64,000 bases of DNA from Amycolatopsis lexingtonensis (GTDB lineage Bacteria; Actinomycetota; Actinomycetes; Mycobacteriales; Pseudonocardiaceae): the NCBI RefSeq assembly GCF_014873755.1, contig NZ_JADBEG010000001.1, forward strand, positions 126,501 through 190,500, read 5' to 3'. Of the stretch, positions 1 to 7,668 are shown piece after piece. Below the pieces are notes generated by a model. That model had not been told where the DNA came from, did not search any database, and saw only the letters and a program-made list of their open reading frames with translations. Both the position numbers and the translations under genes were made by a program. Each line of letters begins with the position of its first letter. Within the stretch, counting starts at the first letter, position 1.

Positions 1-42
1 GAGCCGGGGCCGGCCTCCGACACGGCCCTGAGGAGGCGCGCG

Positions 43-426
43 ATGCGCGACCAAAACGGGATCGCCCCCGAACGGACCAGCGGTGTGCTGGTCGTCGAGG
101 TGCGTGGCCAGCTCGACATCGACACGGTGCTGCAGTGGACGACCGTGATCGAAGCCACCATCTGCGAGCTGCCGGGGCCGCACCTGCTGGTGCTCGACCT
201 CGGTGAGCTGGAATTCCTTTCCGTCCGCGGGATCCGCGGCCTGCTGCGGGCGTTCGAGCTGTGCTGGGAGCGCGGGATTTCGGGCTGCCTGATCGCCACC
301 CCGGGCGGCGCGGTCGAGCGGGTGATCCGGCTTACCGGGCTGGCCGGACGGGTGCCGCTGTTCCCGCACCGCGTGGCGGCGATCGCCGCGTACCAGCCGA
401 CGGAGATGCGGTGGCTGCCCGGCTGA
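43..426 (+). CDS. STAS-domain protein (anti-sigma factor antagonist type)
   Basis: The 127-residue protein is a single STAS domain. The hydrophobic strand LLVLDLGELEFLSVRGIRGLL aligns with the phospho-acceptor loop of SpoIIAA/RsbV proteins, which normally reads DSSG or DSAG. Here the loop is SVRG, with Arg beside the glycine, so classic Ser phosphorylation at that site is doubtful. AGGAGG at 31-36 sits six bases before the ATG and fixes the start. Neighbours give no ATPase or phosphatase partner, so the partner is either upstream of the window or one of the RsbW-like ATPases further along. Domain call is firm; regulatory role is inferred. Confidence 0.85.
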   Translation: MRDQNGIAPERTSGVLVVEVRGQLDIDTVLQWTTVIEATICELPGPHLLVLDLGELEFLSVRGIRGLLRAFELCWERGISGCLIATPGGAVERVIRLTGLAGRVPLFPHRVAAIAAYQPTEMRWLPG

Positions 427-517
427 GGAGGGCGTGACTTCGTGGCGCCGGGCGGGTTTCCGCCCGGCGTCGGCGGCGCTTTGCCCGGTGGCGACGCGAG
501 AGCACGCGCCACCCGCG

Positions 518-1384
518 TCAAGCGGGTTCGCGCACCAGTTCGGCCGCCGCCTCCGCGAACCCGCGTACCCGGGCCGTCGCCGTGGCGGCCGGCCAGATCA
601 AGGCCCACTCGAGGCGCGGTGCGTCGGCCACCGGCACGTAAGCCAGGTCGGGCCGCGGGTAGTACCGCCGGATGTGGGCCCCGACCGGCAGCACTCCCGC
701 ACCCGCACCGGCCAGGGTGAGCAGCTCCTGCAGGCCTGCGCGCGCGTGGGTCACGGCATCCGGGGCGTGCTCGTCGAGCCACGGGTCCGGCAGCGCGCAC
801 CGCAGCACCGGCACGCGCGCCAGGTCCGCGACCGGCACCGAGTCCCGCCGGGCGAACGGGTGACCCGCCGCGACCGCCAGGAAACGCGTCTCCCGCACCA
901 GCACCGGGCCGGTGACCAGGTCCGGCGCCGCCAGCGGGAGCCCGGCCAGCACGACGTCCACCTCGCCCTCGCGCAGCCAGGGCAGCACCTCGGCCGGCCG
1001 TACTTCGCGGAACTCGACGCGGCAGCCGGGCTCGCGCTGCCGGAAGCGCTCGGCCACACCGGCCAGGAGCTGCCCGCCGGCGGCGTCGCCGAACGCGACC
1101 CGCAGGGTGCCGGTGACCCCGCGGCCGGTCTCGATCGCCCGGTCCAGCGCCGCGCCGACCGCCGCGAAGGGCGGGGTGAGGTCGGCGACGAGCTGCCGGC
1201 CCACCGGCGTCAGTGCCACGCGGCGGCTGGTCCGGGTGAACAGCGGCACGCCGATCCGCCGTTCGAGCTTGCGGATCGTCTGGCTGACCTGCGCGGTCGA
1301 GACGTGCAGCCGCTCCGCCGTGCGGCCGAAGTGCAGCTCCCCGGCCAGCGTCAGGAACGTCTCGAGCTCGCGCCACTCCGGCAT
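518..1384 (-). CDS. LysR-family transcriptional regulator
   Basis: This 288-residue protein has the LysR layout: an N-terminal winged helix-turn-helix (ELETFLTLAGELHFGRTAERL, then VSTAQVSQTIRKLERRIGVPLF at about residues 28-49) and a C-terminal periplasmic-binding-like effector domain from about residue 90. Length is normal for the family. It is divergent from the SnoaL-like gene at 1472, and a perfect palindrome lies between the two starts, the usual arrangement for a LysR protein controlling itself and its neighbour. The effector cannot be read from sequence. Confidence 0.93.
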   Translation of the reverse strand: MPEWRELETFLTLAGELHFGRTAERLHVSTAQVSQTIRKLERRIGVPLFTRTSRRVALTPVGRQLVADLTPPFAAVGAALDRAIETGRGVTGTLRVAFGDAAGGQLLAGVAERFRQREPGCRVEFREVRPAEVLPWLREGEVDVVLAGLPLAAPDLVTGPVLVRETRFLAVAAGHPFARRDSVPVADLARVPVLRCALPDPWLDEHAPDAVTHARAGLQELLTLAGAGAGVLPVGAHIRRYYPRPDLAYVPVADAPRLEWALIWPAATATARVRGFAEAAAELVREPA

Positions 1385-1393
1385 GCCCGCCCC

Positions 1394-1420
1394 CGATCGT
1401 GAAGTTTCGCTTCACGATCG
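1394..1420. promoter_or_regulatory. Palindromic operator between the LysR gene and the SnoaL-like gene
   Basis: CGATCGTGAAG (1394-1404) and its exact reverse complement (1410-1420) flank a 5-base spacer. It lies 10 bases upstream of the LysR start and about 50 bases upstream of the divergent start, and it contains TTCAC/GTGAA half-sites. Binding by the adjacent LysR protein is inferred from position. Confidence 0.7.
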
Positions 1421-1471
1421 TGGCACACAAGCGCGTTGATCGGTTCCGCGGGGCGGGCCAGCCTCGAGGGC

Positions 1472-1921
1472 ATGACCACGGAAAACGACCGGCACGAGAT
1501 CGTCGACGCGCTCTACCGCTTCGGCCTCGGCCAAGACCTCAAGGACCGCGCGTTGTTCGCGTCCTCGTTCGCCGCCGACGCGGAGCTGGACTTCCGGCCC
1601 GCGGCCGCCAAGTGGGGCGCGCGGCCGCCGCTGATGACCGGCCGGGACGCGATCGTCGACACGATCCTGGCGCTGTTCGAGGGGCGCGTCGACACGACCC
1701 ACCAGGTGACCAACCCGCGTGTCACCGTCGACGGCGACACCGCGCGCCTCACGGCCCTGGTCGAGGCCCAGCACCTGCTGAGCGCCGACCACTCGACGCA
1801 CGCGCTGCTCAAGAACCGCTACGACACCGACCTGGTCCGCGACGGCGACCGCTGGGTGCTGCGCCGGGTGGTGATCGAGAACGCCTGGTACACCGGCGAC
1901 CCGGTGGCCATCTTCGGCTGA
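1472..1921 (+). CDS. SnoaL-like / NTF2-fold protein
   Basis: A 149-residue protein with the SnoaL_4 pattern: N-terminal helix (RHEIVDALYRFGLGQDLKDRALFASSFAADAELDF), a central helix after GRDAIVDTILALF, then the strand DTTHQVTNPRVTVDGDTARLTALVEAQHL and a C-terminal YDTDLVRDGDRWVLRRVVIENAWYTGD. Such proteins are small cone-shaped cyclases, isomerases, dehydratases or binding proteins; the substrate is not predictable. ATG at 1472 is preferred over the in-frame 1436 start because the domain begins there. Probably controlled by the divergent LysR protein. Confidence 0.8.
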   Translation: MTTENDRHEIVDALYRFGLGQDLKDRALFASSFAADAELDFRPAAAKWGARPPLMTGRDAIVDTILALFEGRVDTTHQVTNPRVTVDGDTARLTALVEAQHLLSADHSTHALLKNRYDTDLVRDGDRWVLRRVVIENAWYTGDPVAIFG

Positions 1922-1924
1922 GCG

Positions 1925-2230
1925 CTACTCGCCGCGCATCGATCGGCGGATCTCGGCCAGCCGGTCCTTGGCCGCCTGGTCGCGGTCGGCGATCTGCTTG
2001 TCGAGGGCGTCCGCCGTGTGCTCGGTGCCGAGCCCGGCGACCTCGGTGGCACCGACGGACGTCGTGTACCGGTTCTCGATCTTGTCGCGCACGAAGTCGA
2101 AGCTGGGCACGCCGCCCTCGCTGTAGTCCGGCTCCGGCAGGGGCGGCGAGGGCACCGCGATCGCCGCGGTGGGGGTCTCGTCGACGATCTCGCCGTCCAG
2201 GACGTTCGGGTCGCCGTCGGGTGTGGTCAT
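1925..2230 (-). CDS. Conserved hypothetical protein, acidic and soluble
   Basis: I do not recognise this 101-residue protein. It has no signal peptide or membrane segment. The N-terminal half is Pro/Glu-rich (PSPPLPEPDYSEGG); the C-terminal third is a charged helix (DALDKQIADRDQAAKDRLAEIRRSM) that could form a coiled coil. It is convergent with the SnoaL-like gene (3 bases apart) and divergent from the WXG-type gene at 2355, so it may share a promoter region with the latter. Confidence 0.6.
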   Translation of the reverse strand: MTTPDGDPNVLDGEIVDETPTAAIAVPSPPLPEPDYSEGGVPSFDFVRDKIENRYTTSVGATEVAGLGTEHTADALDKQIADRDQAAKDRLAEIRRSMRGE

Positions 2231-2354
2231 CTGCCGACTCTAGCGCCGGAGTGGGCACTCCCGCCGGTAGCGCAGTGGGTAATTCGGCCGTTGGGCGGCG
2301 CCGCGCGGTGCGCGATCGTCGACCCGCACAGCCGGTGTCCGGAGGGAGCAGACC

Positions 2355-3269
2355 ATGAGTGCCGGGGCCTACCGCGCCGAAACCACGGAAATGGGGACGG
2401 TCGCCAAGGCGGTCGAGGAAGTCGGGTCGAGCTTCCATTCGGTGACCCGTGACCTGGAGGGCCTGGTGCTCGACGCGTTGTCGTTCGCCGGGATCGGGAG
2501 CGCGGTGGCCGCCGCGAACTCGGCGCTGCACTCGTCGCTGGGCAGCGCGCTGCAGAAGTTCCTGAGCCTGATCACGAACGTCAACCAGAACGTCCAGACG
2601 GCCGCGAACCGCTACAACGCGGCCGACTCCGACGTCGCGCAGGCCTACGGCGGCGGCCAGGCCCAGGCCGGCGGCGGGGGAGCGGCGGCCGCGGCGGCGC
2701 CGCAGCAGCTGGACCCGCGCGTGGTCGATTCGATCATGCGCTCGGAAGGCGCGACGGGCGAGCAGGGCGGCGTGCCCGAGGCGTACGGCTTCCGGCAGAA
2801 CATGCACAACGGCTACGACCGGATCATCGCGGCGCGCGAGCAGTACGGCATCGGCAGTGCCGAGGAACGCGCGGTCGTCTCGGACCTGATGACGGCGAAC
2901 GCGCGCACGGCCGGCGCGCTCAACTTCACCGACCCGGGCACCCAGGCCGCGATCATGTCCGGCGCGCACATGCGCGGCGCCGGCGGCGTGCGGGCGATCC
3001 TCAACCACATGGGCGGCGACGACATCGTGCGCAGCTCGCGGACGCTGAGCGACGCGACGATCCAGCACGTGCAGGGCCTGACGCCGGAGCAGTTCCAGCA
3101 GGAGTTCCGCGACGCCCGCGTCGAATACGACCGCCAGATCTACGGCGACACCACCACCCGCCAGGGCGGGCACACGCAAAACTGGTGGGACCGCTACGGA
3201 AACGGATTGACCCAGCGGTACGACCGCGAACAACAGGAATTCCTCCGGCTTTCGCAGCCGGCGAACTGA
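2355..3269 (+). CDS. WXG100-like N-terminal region with a lysozyme-like C-terminal region
   Basis: The 304-residue protein has two parts joined by an Ala/Gly/Gln linker (about residues 95-118). Residues 1-95 look like a type VII secretion substrate helix pair: no signal peptide, small-residue-rich helices, NQNVQTAANRYNAADSDVAQAY as the second helix. Residues about 120-304 (VDSIMRSEGATGEQGGVPEAYGFRQNMHNGYDR and following) resemble a muramidase/peptidoglycan-binding fold, with Glu at MRSEG as a candidate acid. GGAGG lies before the ATG. A cell-wall role fits the L,D-transpeptidase just downstream. The enzyme assignment is tentative; a Lys/chitosanase-like fold or an inactive domain are alternatives. 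Confidence 0.55.
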   Translation: MSAGAYRAETTEMGTVAKAVEEVGSSFHSVTRDLEGLVLDALSFAGIGSAVAAANSALHSSLGSALQKFLSLITNVNQNVQTAANRYNAADSDVAQAYGGGQAQAGGGGAAAAAAPQQLDPRVVDSIMRSEGATGEQGGVPEAYGFRQNMHNGYDRIIAAREQYGIGSAEERAVVSDLMTANARTAGALNFTDPGTQAAIMSGAHMRGAGGVRAILNHMGGDDIVRSSRTLSDATIQHVQGLTPEQFQQEFRDARVEYDRQIYGDTTTRQGGHTQNWWDRYGNGLTQRYDREQQEFLRLSQPAN

Positions 3270-3335
3270 TCGGTTCGAAGATCGGAAAACGGGGAACCCT
3301 ACCTCCTGTAGCCGAACGACAACGGGAGGCACGCG

Positions 3336-3773
3336 ATGAACCGGAGGATGATCGCACTACTGGGCGGGGTCGCCGCGATGGCGGGGACCGTGGCGTTCGC
3401 GGGAACGGCCGAAGCGGCGTCGACGCCGTGCGACGCCGACGCGAAGGCCTGCGTCCAGCGCAGTTCGAATACGGCGTGGTTGACCGACGGCGCCGGGAAC
3501 GTCACCTACGGCGGCGTCCCGATCACCGTGGGGCTGGCGAAGTACCCGACCCCGCTGGGGAAGTTCCACGTGCAGTACAAGGACATCGACCACTACAGCA
3601 AGCAGTACAACGGGCCGATGCCGTACTCGGTGTTCTTCACCACCACCGGGGTCGCTTTCCACCAGGGCAGCCTGAAGGTGAAGTCCCACGGGTGCGTGCA
3701 CCTTTCGCACGCGGCCGCGGTGACGTTCTACAACACCTTGCACCCGGGTGACGTCGTCCAGGTCGTGCCCTGA
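3336..3773 (+). CDS. Secreted L,D-transpeptidase (YkuD domain)
   Basis: A 145-residue exported protein with a signal peptide (MNRRMIALLGGVAAMAG then a cleavage region near AEA, residue 27). The YkuD catalytic region is intact: VAFHQG at about 107-111 and SHGCVHLSH at 117-125, giving the conserved His and the nucleophile Cys120. Such enzymes make 3-3 peptidoglycan crosslinks or attach proteins outside the membrane. It is a minimal single-domain version without the Ig-like or lipobox regions of mycobacterial Ldt proteins. GGGAGG lies eight bases before the ATG. Confidence 0.9.
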   Translation: MNRRMIALLGGVAAMAGTVAFAGTAEAASTPCDADAKACVQRSSNTAWLTDGAGNVTYGGVPITVGLAKYPTPLGKFHVQYKDIDHYSKQYNGPMPYSVFFTTTGVAFHQGSLKVKSHGCVHLSHAAAVTFYNTLHPGDVVQVVP

Positions 3774-4186
3774 TCCGTCGCTTGTGGACGGTTGAGGAGC
3801 GCACCCAGGACAGCACCGAACACCAGGTGATCGGCCAGCTGCGGCGCGCGGGGAAGCGCCCGCACGGCGGGGTAGGCCCGAGCGGCGACGCCTAGATCGA
3901 GCACGGCGATCGCCAGCCCGGCCACCGCACCGCGGGTGACGCCGCGGCAGCCGGCCGAGGCGAGCACGCCGGTCCACCCGGCGGCGACGAGAACGTGCGC
4001 GACCAGCCCGGCGGCGACGCCGGGCCGGTCGCGCCGGCCCGGGATGAGGGTGCCCGCGACGCGCGTGGCGGCGAGGAGGTCGCCGCCGGTGAGCAGCGCG
4101 TGCGCGGTCGACGGTATACCGCTGACCACGGCGGCGACGGCTCCGGCACGCACGACCCGGCGGATTGCTGCCTTGAACTCGTTCAT
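3728..4186 (-). CDS. Small integral membrane protein of unknown function
   Basis: This 152-residue protein has about four hydrophobic segments (VRAGAVAAVVSGIPSTAHAL, GVAAGLVAHVLVAAGWTGVL, GAVAGLAIAVLDLGVAARAY, LADHLVFGAVLGALLN). No enzyme motif is visible. It runs convergent to the L,D-transpeptidase gene, and its last 15 codons overlap that gene's 3' end. The tail after LLNRPQ is probably not a conserved part of the protein. Confidence 0.6.
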   Translation of the reverse strand: MNEFKAAIRRVVRAGAVAAVVSGIPSTAHALLTGGDLLAATRVAGTLIPGRRDRPGVAAGLVAHVLVAAGWTGVLASAGCRGVTRGAVAGLAIAVLDLGVAARAYPAVRALPRAPQLADHLVFGAVLGALLNRPQATDQGTTWTTSPGCKVL

Positions 4187-4201
4187 GTCATCGGCCCGGC
4201 G

Positions 4202-4624
4202 TCAGCCGGCAGCGAGGTACGCCGCCACCCGGATCCGCAGCCCGCGGACGTGGGGGAGCGCGATGGCGAACGCCCGCGCCGGCCGGTATCCCGGCCACGG
4301 GTCGCCGTGCGTGCACGGACCCAGGAAGTACACGAAGCCGTCTTCGTCGTCGTAGCGGCCGGGCGACCAACGCTGGACCGCGCCCGGCACCCTGGCCTCC
4401 CAGTACGCGGGGTGCTTCAGCACGCGGCCGAGTTGCCGGGCGAAGCGGGGCAACTCGGCTTCCGCCAGGCCGAGGCCGCGGCCGCTCCAGACCCGAGGGG
4501 TGCGTTCCGGCGTGCGCGCGGGGCAGCCGAAGGTGACCTCGCCGCCCGCGTAGTGGCGGGTCCAGCGAGCACTTTCCGTTGCCAATGCGTCGAATTCGGG
4601 GCCGCCGGTGATCTCCAGCGTCAT
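4202..4624 (-). CDS. Conserved hypothetical protein
   Basis: A 140-residue soluble protein starting MTLEITGGPEFDALATESARW. No catalytic motif is recognised; it contains several Trp and Tyr residues (WTRHYAGGEVTFGCP, YWEARVPGAVQRWSPGRYDDEDGFVYFLG). The ATG at 4624 is chosen because upstream in-frame sequence runs into the divergent dehydrogenase gene. It ends 15 bases before the membrane protein gene, so the two may be co-transcribed. Confidence 0.6.
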   Translation of the reverse strand: MTLEITGGPEFDALATESARWTRHYAGGEVTFGCPARTPERTPRVWSGRGLGLAEAELPRFARQLGRVLKHPAYWEARVPGAVQRWSPGRYDDEDGFVYFLGPCTHGDPWPGYRPARAFAIALPHVRGLRIRVAAYLAAG

Positions 4625-4691
4625 GGGAAAACGATAGGCGATCAAGCGCTCGAGAGTACCGCCGCGCGGGTGTCGATCACTGGTCCAATAG

Positions 4692-4706
4692 TGTATACAG
4701 TATGCA
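4692..4706. promoter_or_regulatory. Near-palindromic operator-like site upstream of the aldehyde dehydrogenase
   Basis: TGTATACAGTATGCA matches its own reverse complement at all but the centre and one pair. It is an AT-rich island in very GC-rich sequence, 28 bases before the dehydrogenase ATG. It resembles GntR-type operators, but no GntR gene is present in this part of the window. Confidence 0.4.
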
Positions 4707-4733
4707 GTAGTCACGTCGGACCCGGAGGCCGCC

Positions 4734-6095
4734 ATGTACTCAGTCACCGACCCCGCGACGGGTGAGCGGGTCGAGGAGATCCTGAACGCGACCGACGAGG
4801 AGGTCCGCGCCGCCATCGGCCGGGTGCACCGCGGGTACGCGGGCTGGCGGGCCCGGCACGTCGCCGAGCGGGCCGCGATCGTGCGCCGCGCCGGCGAGCT
4901 GTTCGCCGAACGCGCCGACGAGCTCGCCGCGATCATGACCCTCGAAATGGGGAAGCGGATCAACGAAGGCCGCGGCGAAGTCGGCGTCGTCGTCGACATC
5001 TTCCGCTACTACGGGGAGCGCGGCCCGGAACTGCTGGCCGACGAGCCGCTGCCGATCCGCGGCGGCGAGGCGGTGCTGACGAAGGAGCCGATCGGGCCGC
5101 TGCTCGGCGTCATGCCGTGGAACTTCCCGTGCTACCAGGTCGCCCGGTTCGTCGCGCCGAACCTGGTGCTGGGCAACACGATCCTGCTCAAGCACGCGTC
5201 GATCTGCCCGCGTTCGGCGGTGGCGATCGAGCGCGTGCTGCGCGACGCCGGCGTGCCCGAAGACGCGTACGTGAACGTCTTCGCGTCCAGCCGGCAGGTC
5301 CCGTGGATCCTCGCCGACCCGCGCATCCAGGGCGTCTCGCTGACCGGCAGCGAGCAGGCGGGCATCTCCGTCGCGGCCGAAGCCGGGCGGAACCTCAAGA
5401 AGAGCGTCCTCGAGCTCGGCGGCTCCGACCCGTTGATCGTGCTGGACACCGATGACCTGGACGAGACGGTCAAGATCACCGCGACGGCCCGGATGCGCAA
5501 CTGCGGCCAGTCGTGCAACGCGCCGAAGCGCATCATCGTGCTGGGCGAGCTCTACGACGAGTTCACCGACCGCTTCGCCAAGCGCGTCGCGGCGTACTAC
5601 GTCCCGGGCGACCCGGCGGACCCGGCGACCACGCTGCCGCCCCTGGCTTCCCCATCCGCCGCGGACGAGGTAGCCGCCCAGATCGACCGCGCGATCCGCG
5701 ACGGCGCGACCTTGCGTGCGGGCGGCCACCGCATCCCCGGCCCGGGCGCCTACCTGGAGGCGACGGTCCTCACCGACGTGACCCCGGAAATGGCGGCGTA
5801 CCACGAGGAAATCTTCGGCCCGGTGGCGTTGCTGTTCCGCGCGGAGACGGAGGAGGAGGCGATCGCACTGGCCAACGACACCCCGTTCGGCCTCGGCGCA
5901 AGCGTCTTCAGCACGAACCGCGAACGCGCGGCCCGTGTGGCGCGGAGAATCGAGGCGGGGATGGTGTACATCAACAAGTCCGGCGGGTCGGAGGCGGATC
6001 TTCCCTTCGGTGGCATCAAGCGGTCGGGGATCGGCCGGGAGCTGGGGCCGCTGGGGATCGAGGAGTTTATGAACAAGAAGCCCATCCGCCTCTGA
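4734..6095 (+). CDS. NAD(P)-dependent aldehyde dehydrogenase, succinate-semialdehyde dehydrogenase type
   Basis: This 453-residue soluble enzyme belongs to the aldehyde dehydrogenase superfamily, closest in pattern to succinate-semialdehyde dehydrogenases (oxidation of a semialdehyde to the acid with NAD or NADP). Key features are present: PWNFP at 129-133 with the conserved Asn, SLTGSEQAG in the cofactor region, the general base Glu227 in LELGG, and nucleophile Cys261 in GQSC. Length is normal. GGAGG precedes the ATG. The substrate is inferred from family resemblance only. Its last codons lie in the left copy of a direct repeat bounding an integrated element, so the natural 3' end was restored by the incoming DNA. 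Confidence 0.85.
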   Translation: MYSVTDPATGERVEEILNATDEEVRAAIGRVHRGYAGWRARHVAERAAIVRRAGELFAERADELAAIMTLEMGKRINEGRGEVGVVVDIFRYYGERGPELLADEPLPIRGGEAVLTKEPIGPLLGVMPWNFPCYQVARFVAPNLVLGNTILLKHASICPRSAVAIERVLRDAGVPEDAYVNVFASSRQVPWILADPRIQGVSLTGSEQAGISVAAEAGRNLKKSVLELGGSDPLIVLDTDDLDETVKITATARMRNCGQSCNAPKRIIVLGELYDEFTDRFAKRVAAYYVPGDPADPATTLPPLASPSAADEVAAQIDRAIRDGATLRAGGHRIPGPGAYLEATVLTDVTPEMAAYHEEIFGPVALLFRAETEEEAIALANDTPFGLGASVFSTNRERAARVARRIEAGMVYINKSGGSEADLPFGGIKRSGIGRELGPLGIEEFMNKKPIRL

Positions 6096-6097
6096 CC
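6064..6097 (+). repeat. Left direct repeat (attL-like) at the 3' end of the dehydrogenase gene
   Basis: Positions 6069-6097 are identical over 29 bases to 9226-9254. Extending left adds AGTT plus one mismatch (T versus C), giving 34 bases (6064-6097 against 9221-9254). The repeat covers the last codons and TGA of the dehydrogenase gene and lies 26 bases from the stop of a tyrosine integrase gene pointing toward it, the standard geometry of an attachment site. Confidence 0.88.
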
Positions 6098-6122
6098 TGC
6101 TGCTTTGTTGCGTTCGGCCTCG

Positions 6123-6935
6123 TCAGGCTGTCTCGGAATCCTGGGCCGTCTGCTGCGGTCGGCGGGGCTTGAACACCCGGTTCGTGGCCGCCTGAGCCCG
6201 CTTGTGGCTCGATGGGACGAGGTGGGTGTAGATCCGGAGCGTGTATCCGGGGTCGTGGTGACCGAGGTACTCGGCGACTTCCTTGATCGACACGCCGTTG
6301 GCGAGCATCGTGGAGGCGAAGAAGTGCCTCATGGCGTGCATCCCGTCCCGGCGTTCGACGTAGTCGAGCCCCGCACTCGCGAAGGCCGGCCGCCAGACGT
6401 GGTACGCGAAGTTGGAGCCCTTGATCACGTTCCCGATCGGCTGCCCCGCGTAGACGCTGCGCTTGGTCGTCCGGGCGATCAGAACGCGCACGGTTTCGGG
6501 CCGGCCACCTGGTTCGAGCCAGGGGAGCGTCAGCGTGACCGGCTCGAAGGTGGCCATGTAGTCGTCGATGTCATCGAGCACGCCTTGCCCGAGCGGCACC
6601 ACACGCGTCTTGCCGCCCTTGGGCGGAGAGAACACCGGCTGAGTGCCGATCCACCGGATCTGGCGCTGAACGTTGACGATCATCTCGTCCCGGTCGACGT
6701 CGTCCGGGCTGAATCCGAAGATCTCCATCTGTCGTAGGCCGAGCCCGGCCCCGAGCGGCACCGTGACGGTGTACTCGACGGGCAAGGCAAGCCGGACGGC
6801 GCGGACCCGGCTGTCCGGCCACGGGATGACCTTCCGCTGGACGGGCTTGGGCCGCTTGACGCTCTTCGCCCGGCACGGGTTCGCCCGGATCTTCTTGTCG
6901 TCGTAGGCCGCCTGGAGGATGGCGGACACGGTGTC
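6123..6935 (-). pseudogene. Tyrosine recombinase/integrase, N-terminally truncated
   Basis: About 270 residues remain of a phage-type integrase; typical actinobacterial relatives are near 390. The catalytic domain is complete: Arg in GLGLRQMEI, Lys in PKGGKTRVV, HAMRH (H-x-x-R), GHHD and the nucleophile Tyr in LRIYTHL. Only the end of the core-binding domain is left (VSAILQAAYDDKKIRANPC); the arm-binding domain is gone. Homology stops near 6935, where sequence of an epoxide hydrolase begins on the opposite strand. The open frame nominally extends to 6965. Without the N-terminal domains integration activity is unlikely. Confidence 0.85.
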
Positions 6936-6939
6936 GAAC

Positions 6940-7260
6940 AGAACCGCGGATGAGCTGCTCGACAACCTGATGCTCTACTGGCTGCCCGGCACCGGTGCCT
7001 CATCCGCCCGGCTGTACTGGGAAAGCCTCCGGCAGGTCAACGAATGGATCTCCGGGTCGGCCGGCGCGCCGGTGACCGTACCCACCGGCTGTTCGGTCTT
7101 CCCCAAGGAGCTGCAGCGCCCGTCTCGGCGGTGGGCGGAGCGCCGGTTCCCGAACATCCGGTACTGGAACGAGCCCGGCAAGGGCGGCCACTTCGCGGCG
7201 TTCGAGCAGCCGGCGTTGTTCGTCGACGAGGTCCGGTCATTCTTCCGGCTGGTCCGCTGA
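6940..7260 (+). pseudogene. Epoxide hydrolase (alpha/beta hydrolase), C-terminal fragment
   Basis: About 105 residues match the C-terminal end of EHN-domain epoxide hydrolases: DELLDNLMLYWLPGTGASSARLYWES, then TGCSVFPKE, and the catalytic His in KGGHFAAFEQP near the end. The N-terminal domain, oxyanion region and nucleophile Asp are absent, so it cannot be active. The breakpoint near 6940 coincides with that of the integrase on the other strand, pointing to a single deletion that removed both 5' ends. Confidence 0.8.
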
Positions 7261-7269
7261 TGGTCACCC

Positions 7270-7620
7270 CTACTCGGTAAGCGGCTGGCTGAAGATCAAC
7301 AAGTGCCCATCGGGTGTCCGTACGTTGAAGTCGCGCATCCCGTAGGGCCGGTCAGCCAGTGGCTCGACGATGTCGGCGCCGCGGGCGCGCAGCTCGTCGT
7401 GGCAGGAATCGACGTCGTCGACGACAACCGTCACCCTGGCCGGGCCGACGCTGCTTTCGGCGTACAGGTGGAACTCGGCGGTGTCGCGGATCACGGCCGC
7501 GTAGCTAGGCGGGGTCTCCCAGGTGAATATGGTGTCGAATCCGAGCGCGTCCGTGAAGTACGACCGCGCTGCCTGCACATCTCGGCACGGCAGCACGGGA
7601 ATCGCCACCCGCATGACCAT
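7270..7620 (-). CDS. VOC-family protein (glyoxalase / bleomycin-resistance fold)
   Basis: A 116-residue single-module VOC protein. It has the paired beta-alpha-beta-beta-beta pattern: IPVLPCRDVQAARSYFTDALGF at the start, VTVVVDDVDSCHDELRARGADIVEPL in the middle, and MRDFNVRTPDGHLLIFSQP at the end, with the metal-ligand-like Glu/His positions partly present. Members either act as small metalloenzymes or bind and neutralise drugs. It is the only intact gene in the integrated element and could be retained cargo. MVMRV gives two possible starts, 7620 or 7614. Confidence 0.8.
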   Translation of the reverse strand: MVMRVAIPVLPCRDVQAARSYFTDALGFDTIFTWETPPSYAAVIRDTAEFHLYAESSVGPARVTVVVDDVDSCHDELRARGADIVEPLADRPYGMRDFNVRTPDGHLLIFSQPLTE

Positions 7621-7645
7621 TCCGTCACCTTACCTGACTTTGGCT

Positions 7646-7662
7646 CAAGATCGCTGATCTTG
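7646..7662. repeat. Short perfect inverted repeat at the left edge of the transposase region
   Basis: CAAGATC-GCT-GATCTTG is a perfect 7-base inverted repeat with a 3-base loop. It lies between the VOC gene start and the transposase remnant, so it may be an operator for the VOC gene or part of the insertion sequence end. Neither can be shown from sequence. Confidence 0.4.
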
Positions 7663-7668
7663 GGTAGG

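Noticed and set aside
6064..6097. tRNA gene as the attachment site
   Set aside because: The repeat is the 3' end of the dehydrogenase gene and does not fold as a tRNA. No tRNA gene was recognised in the window.
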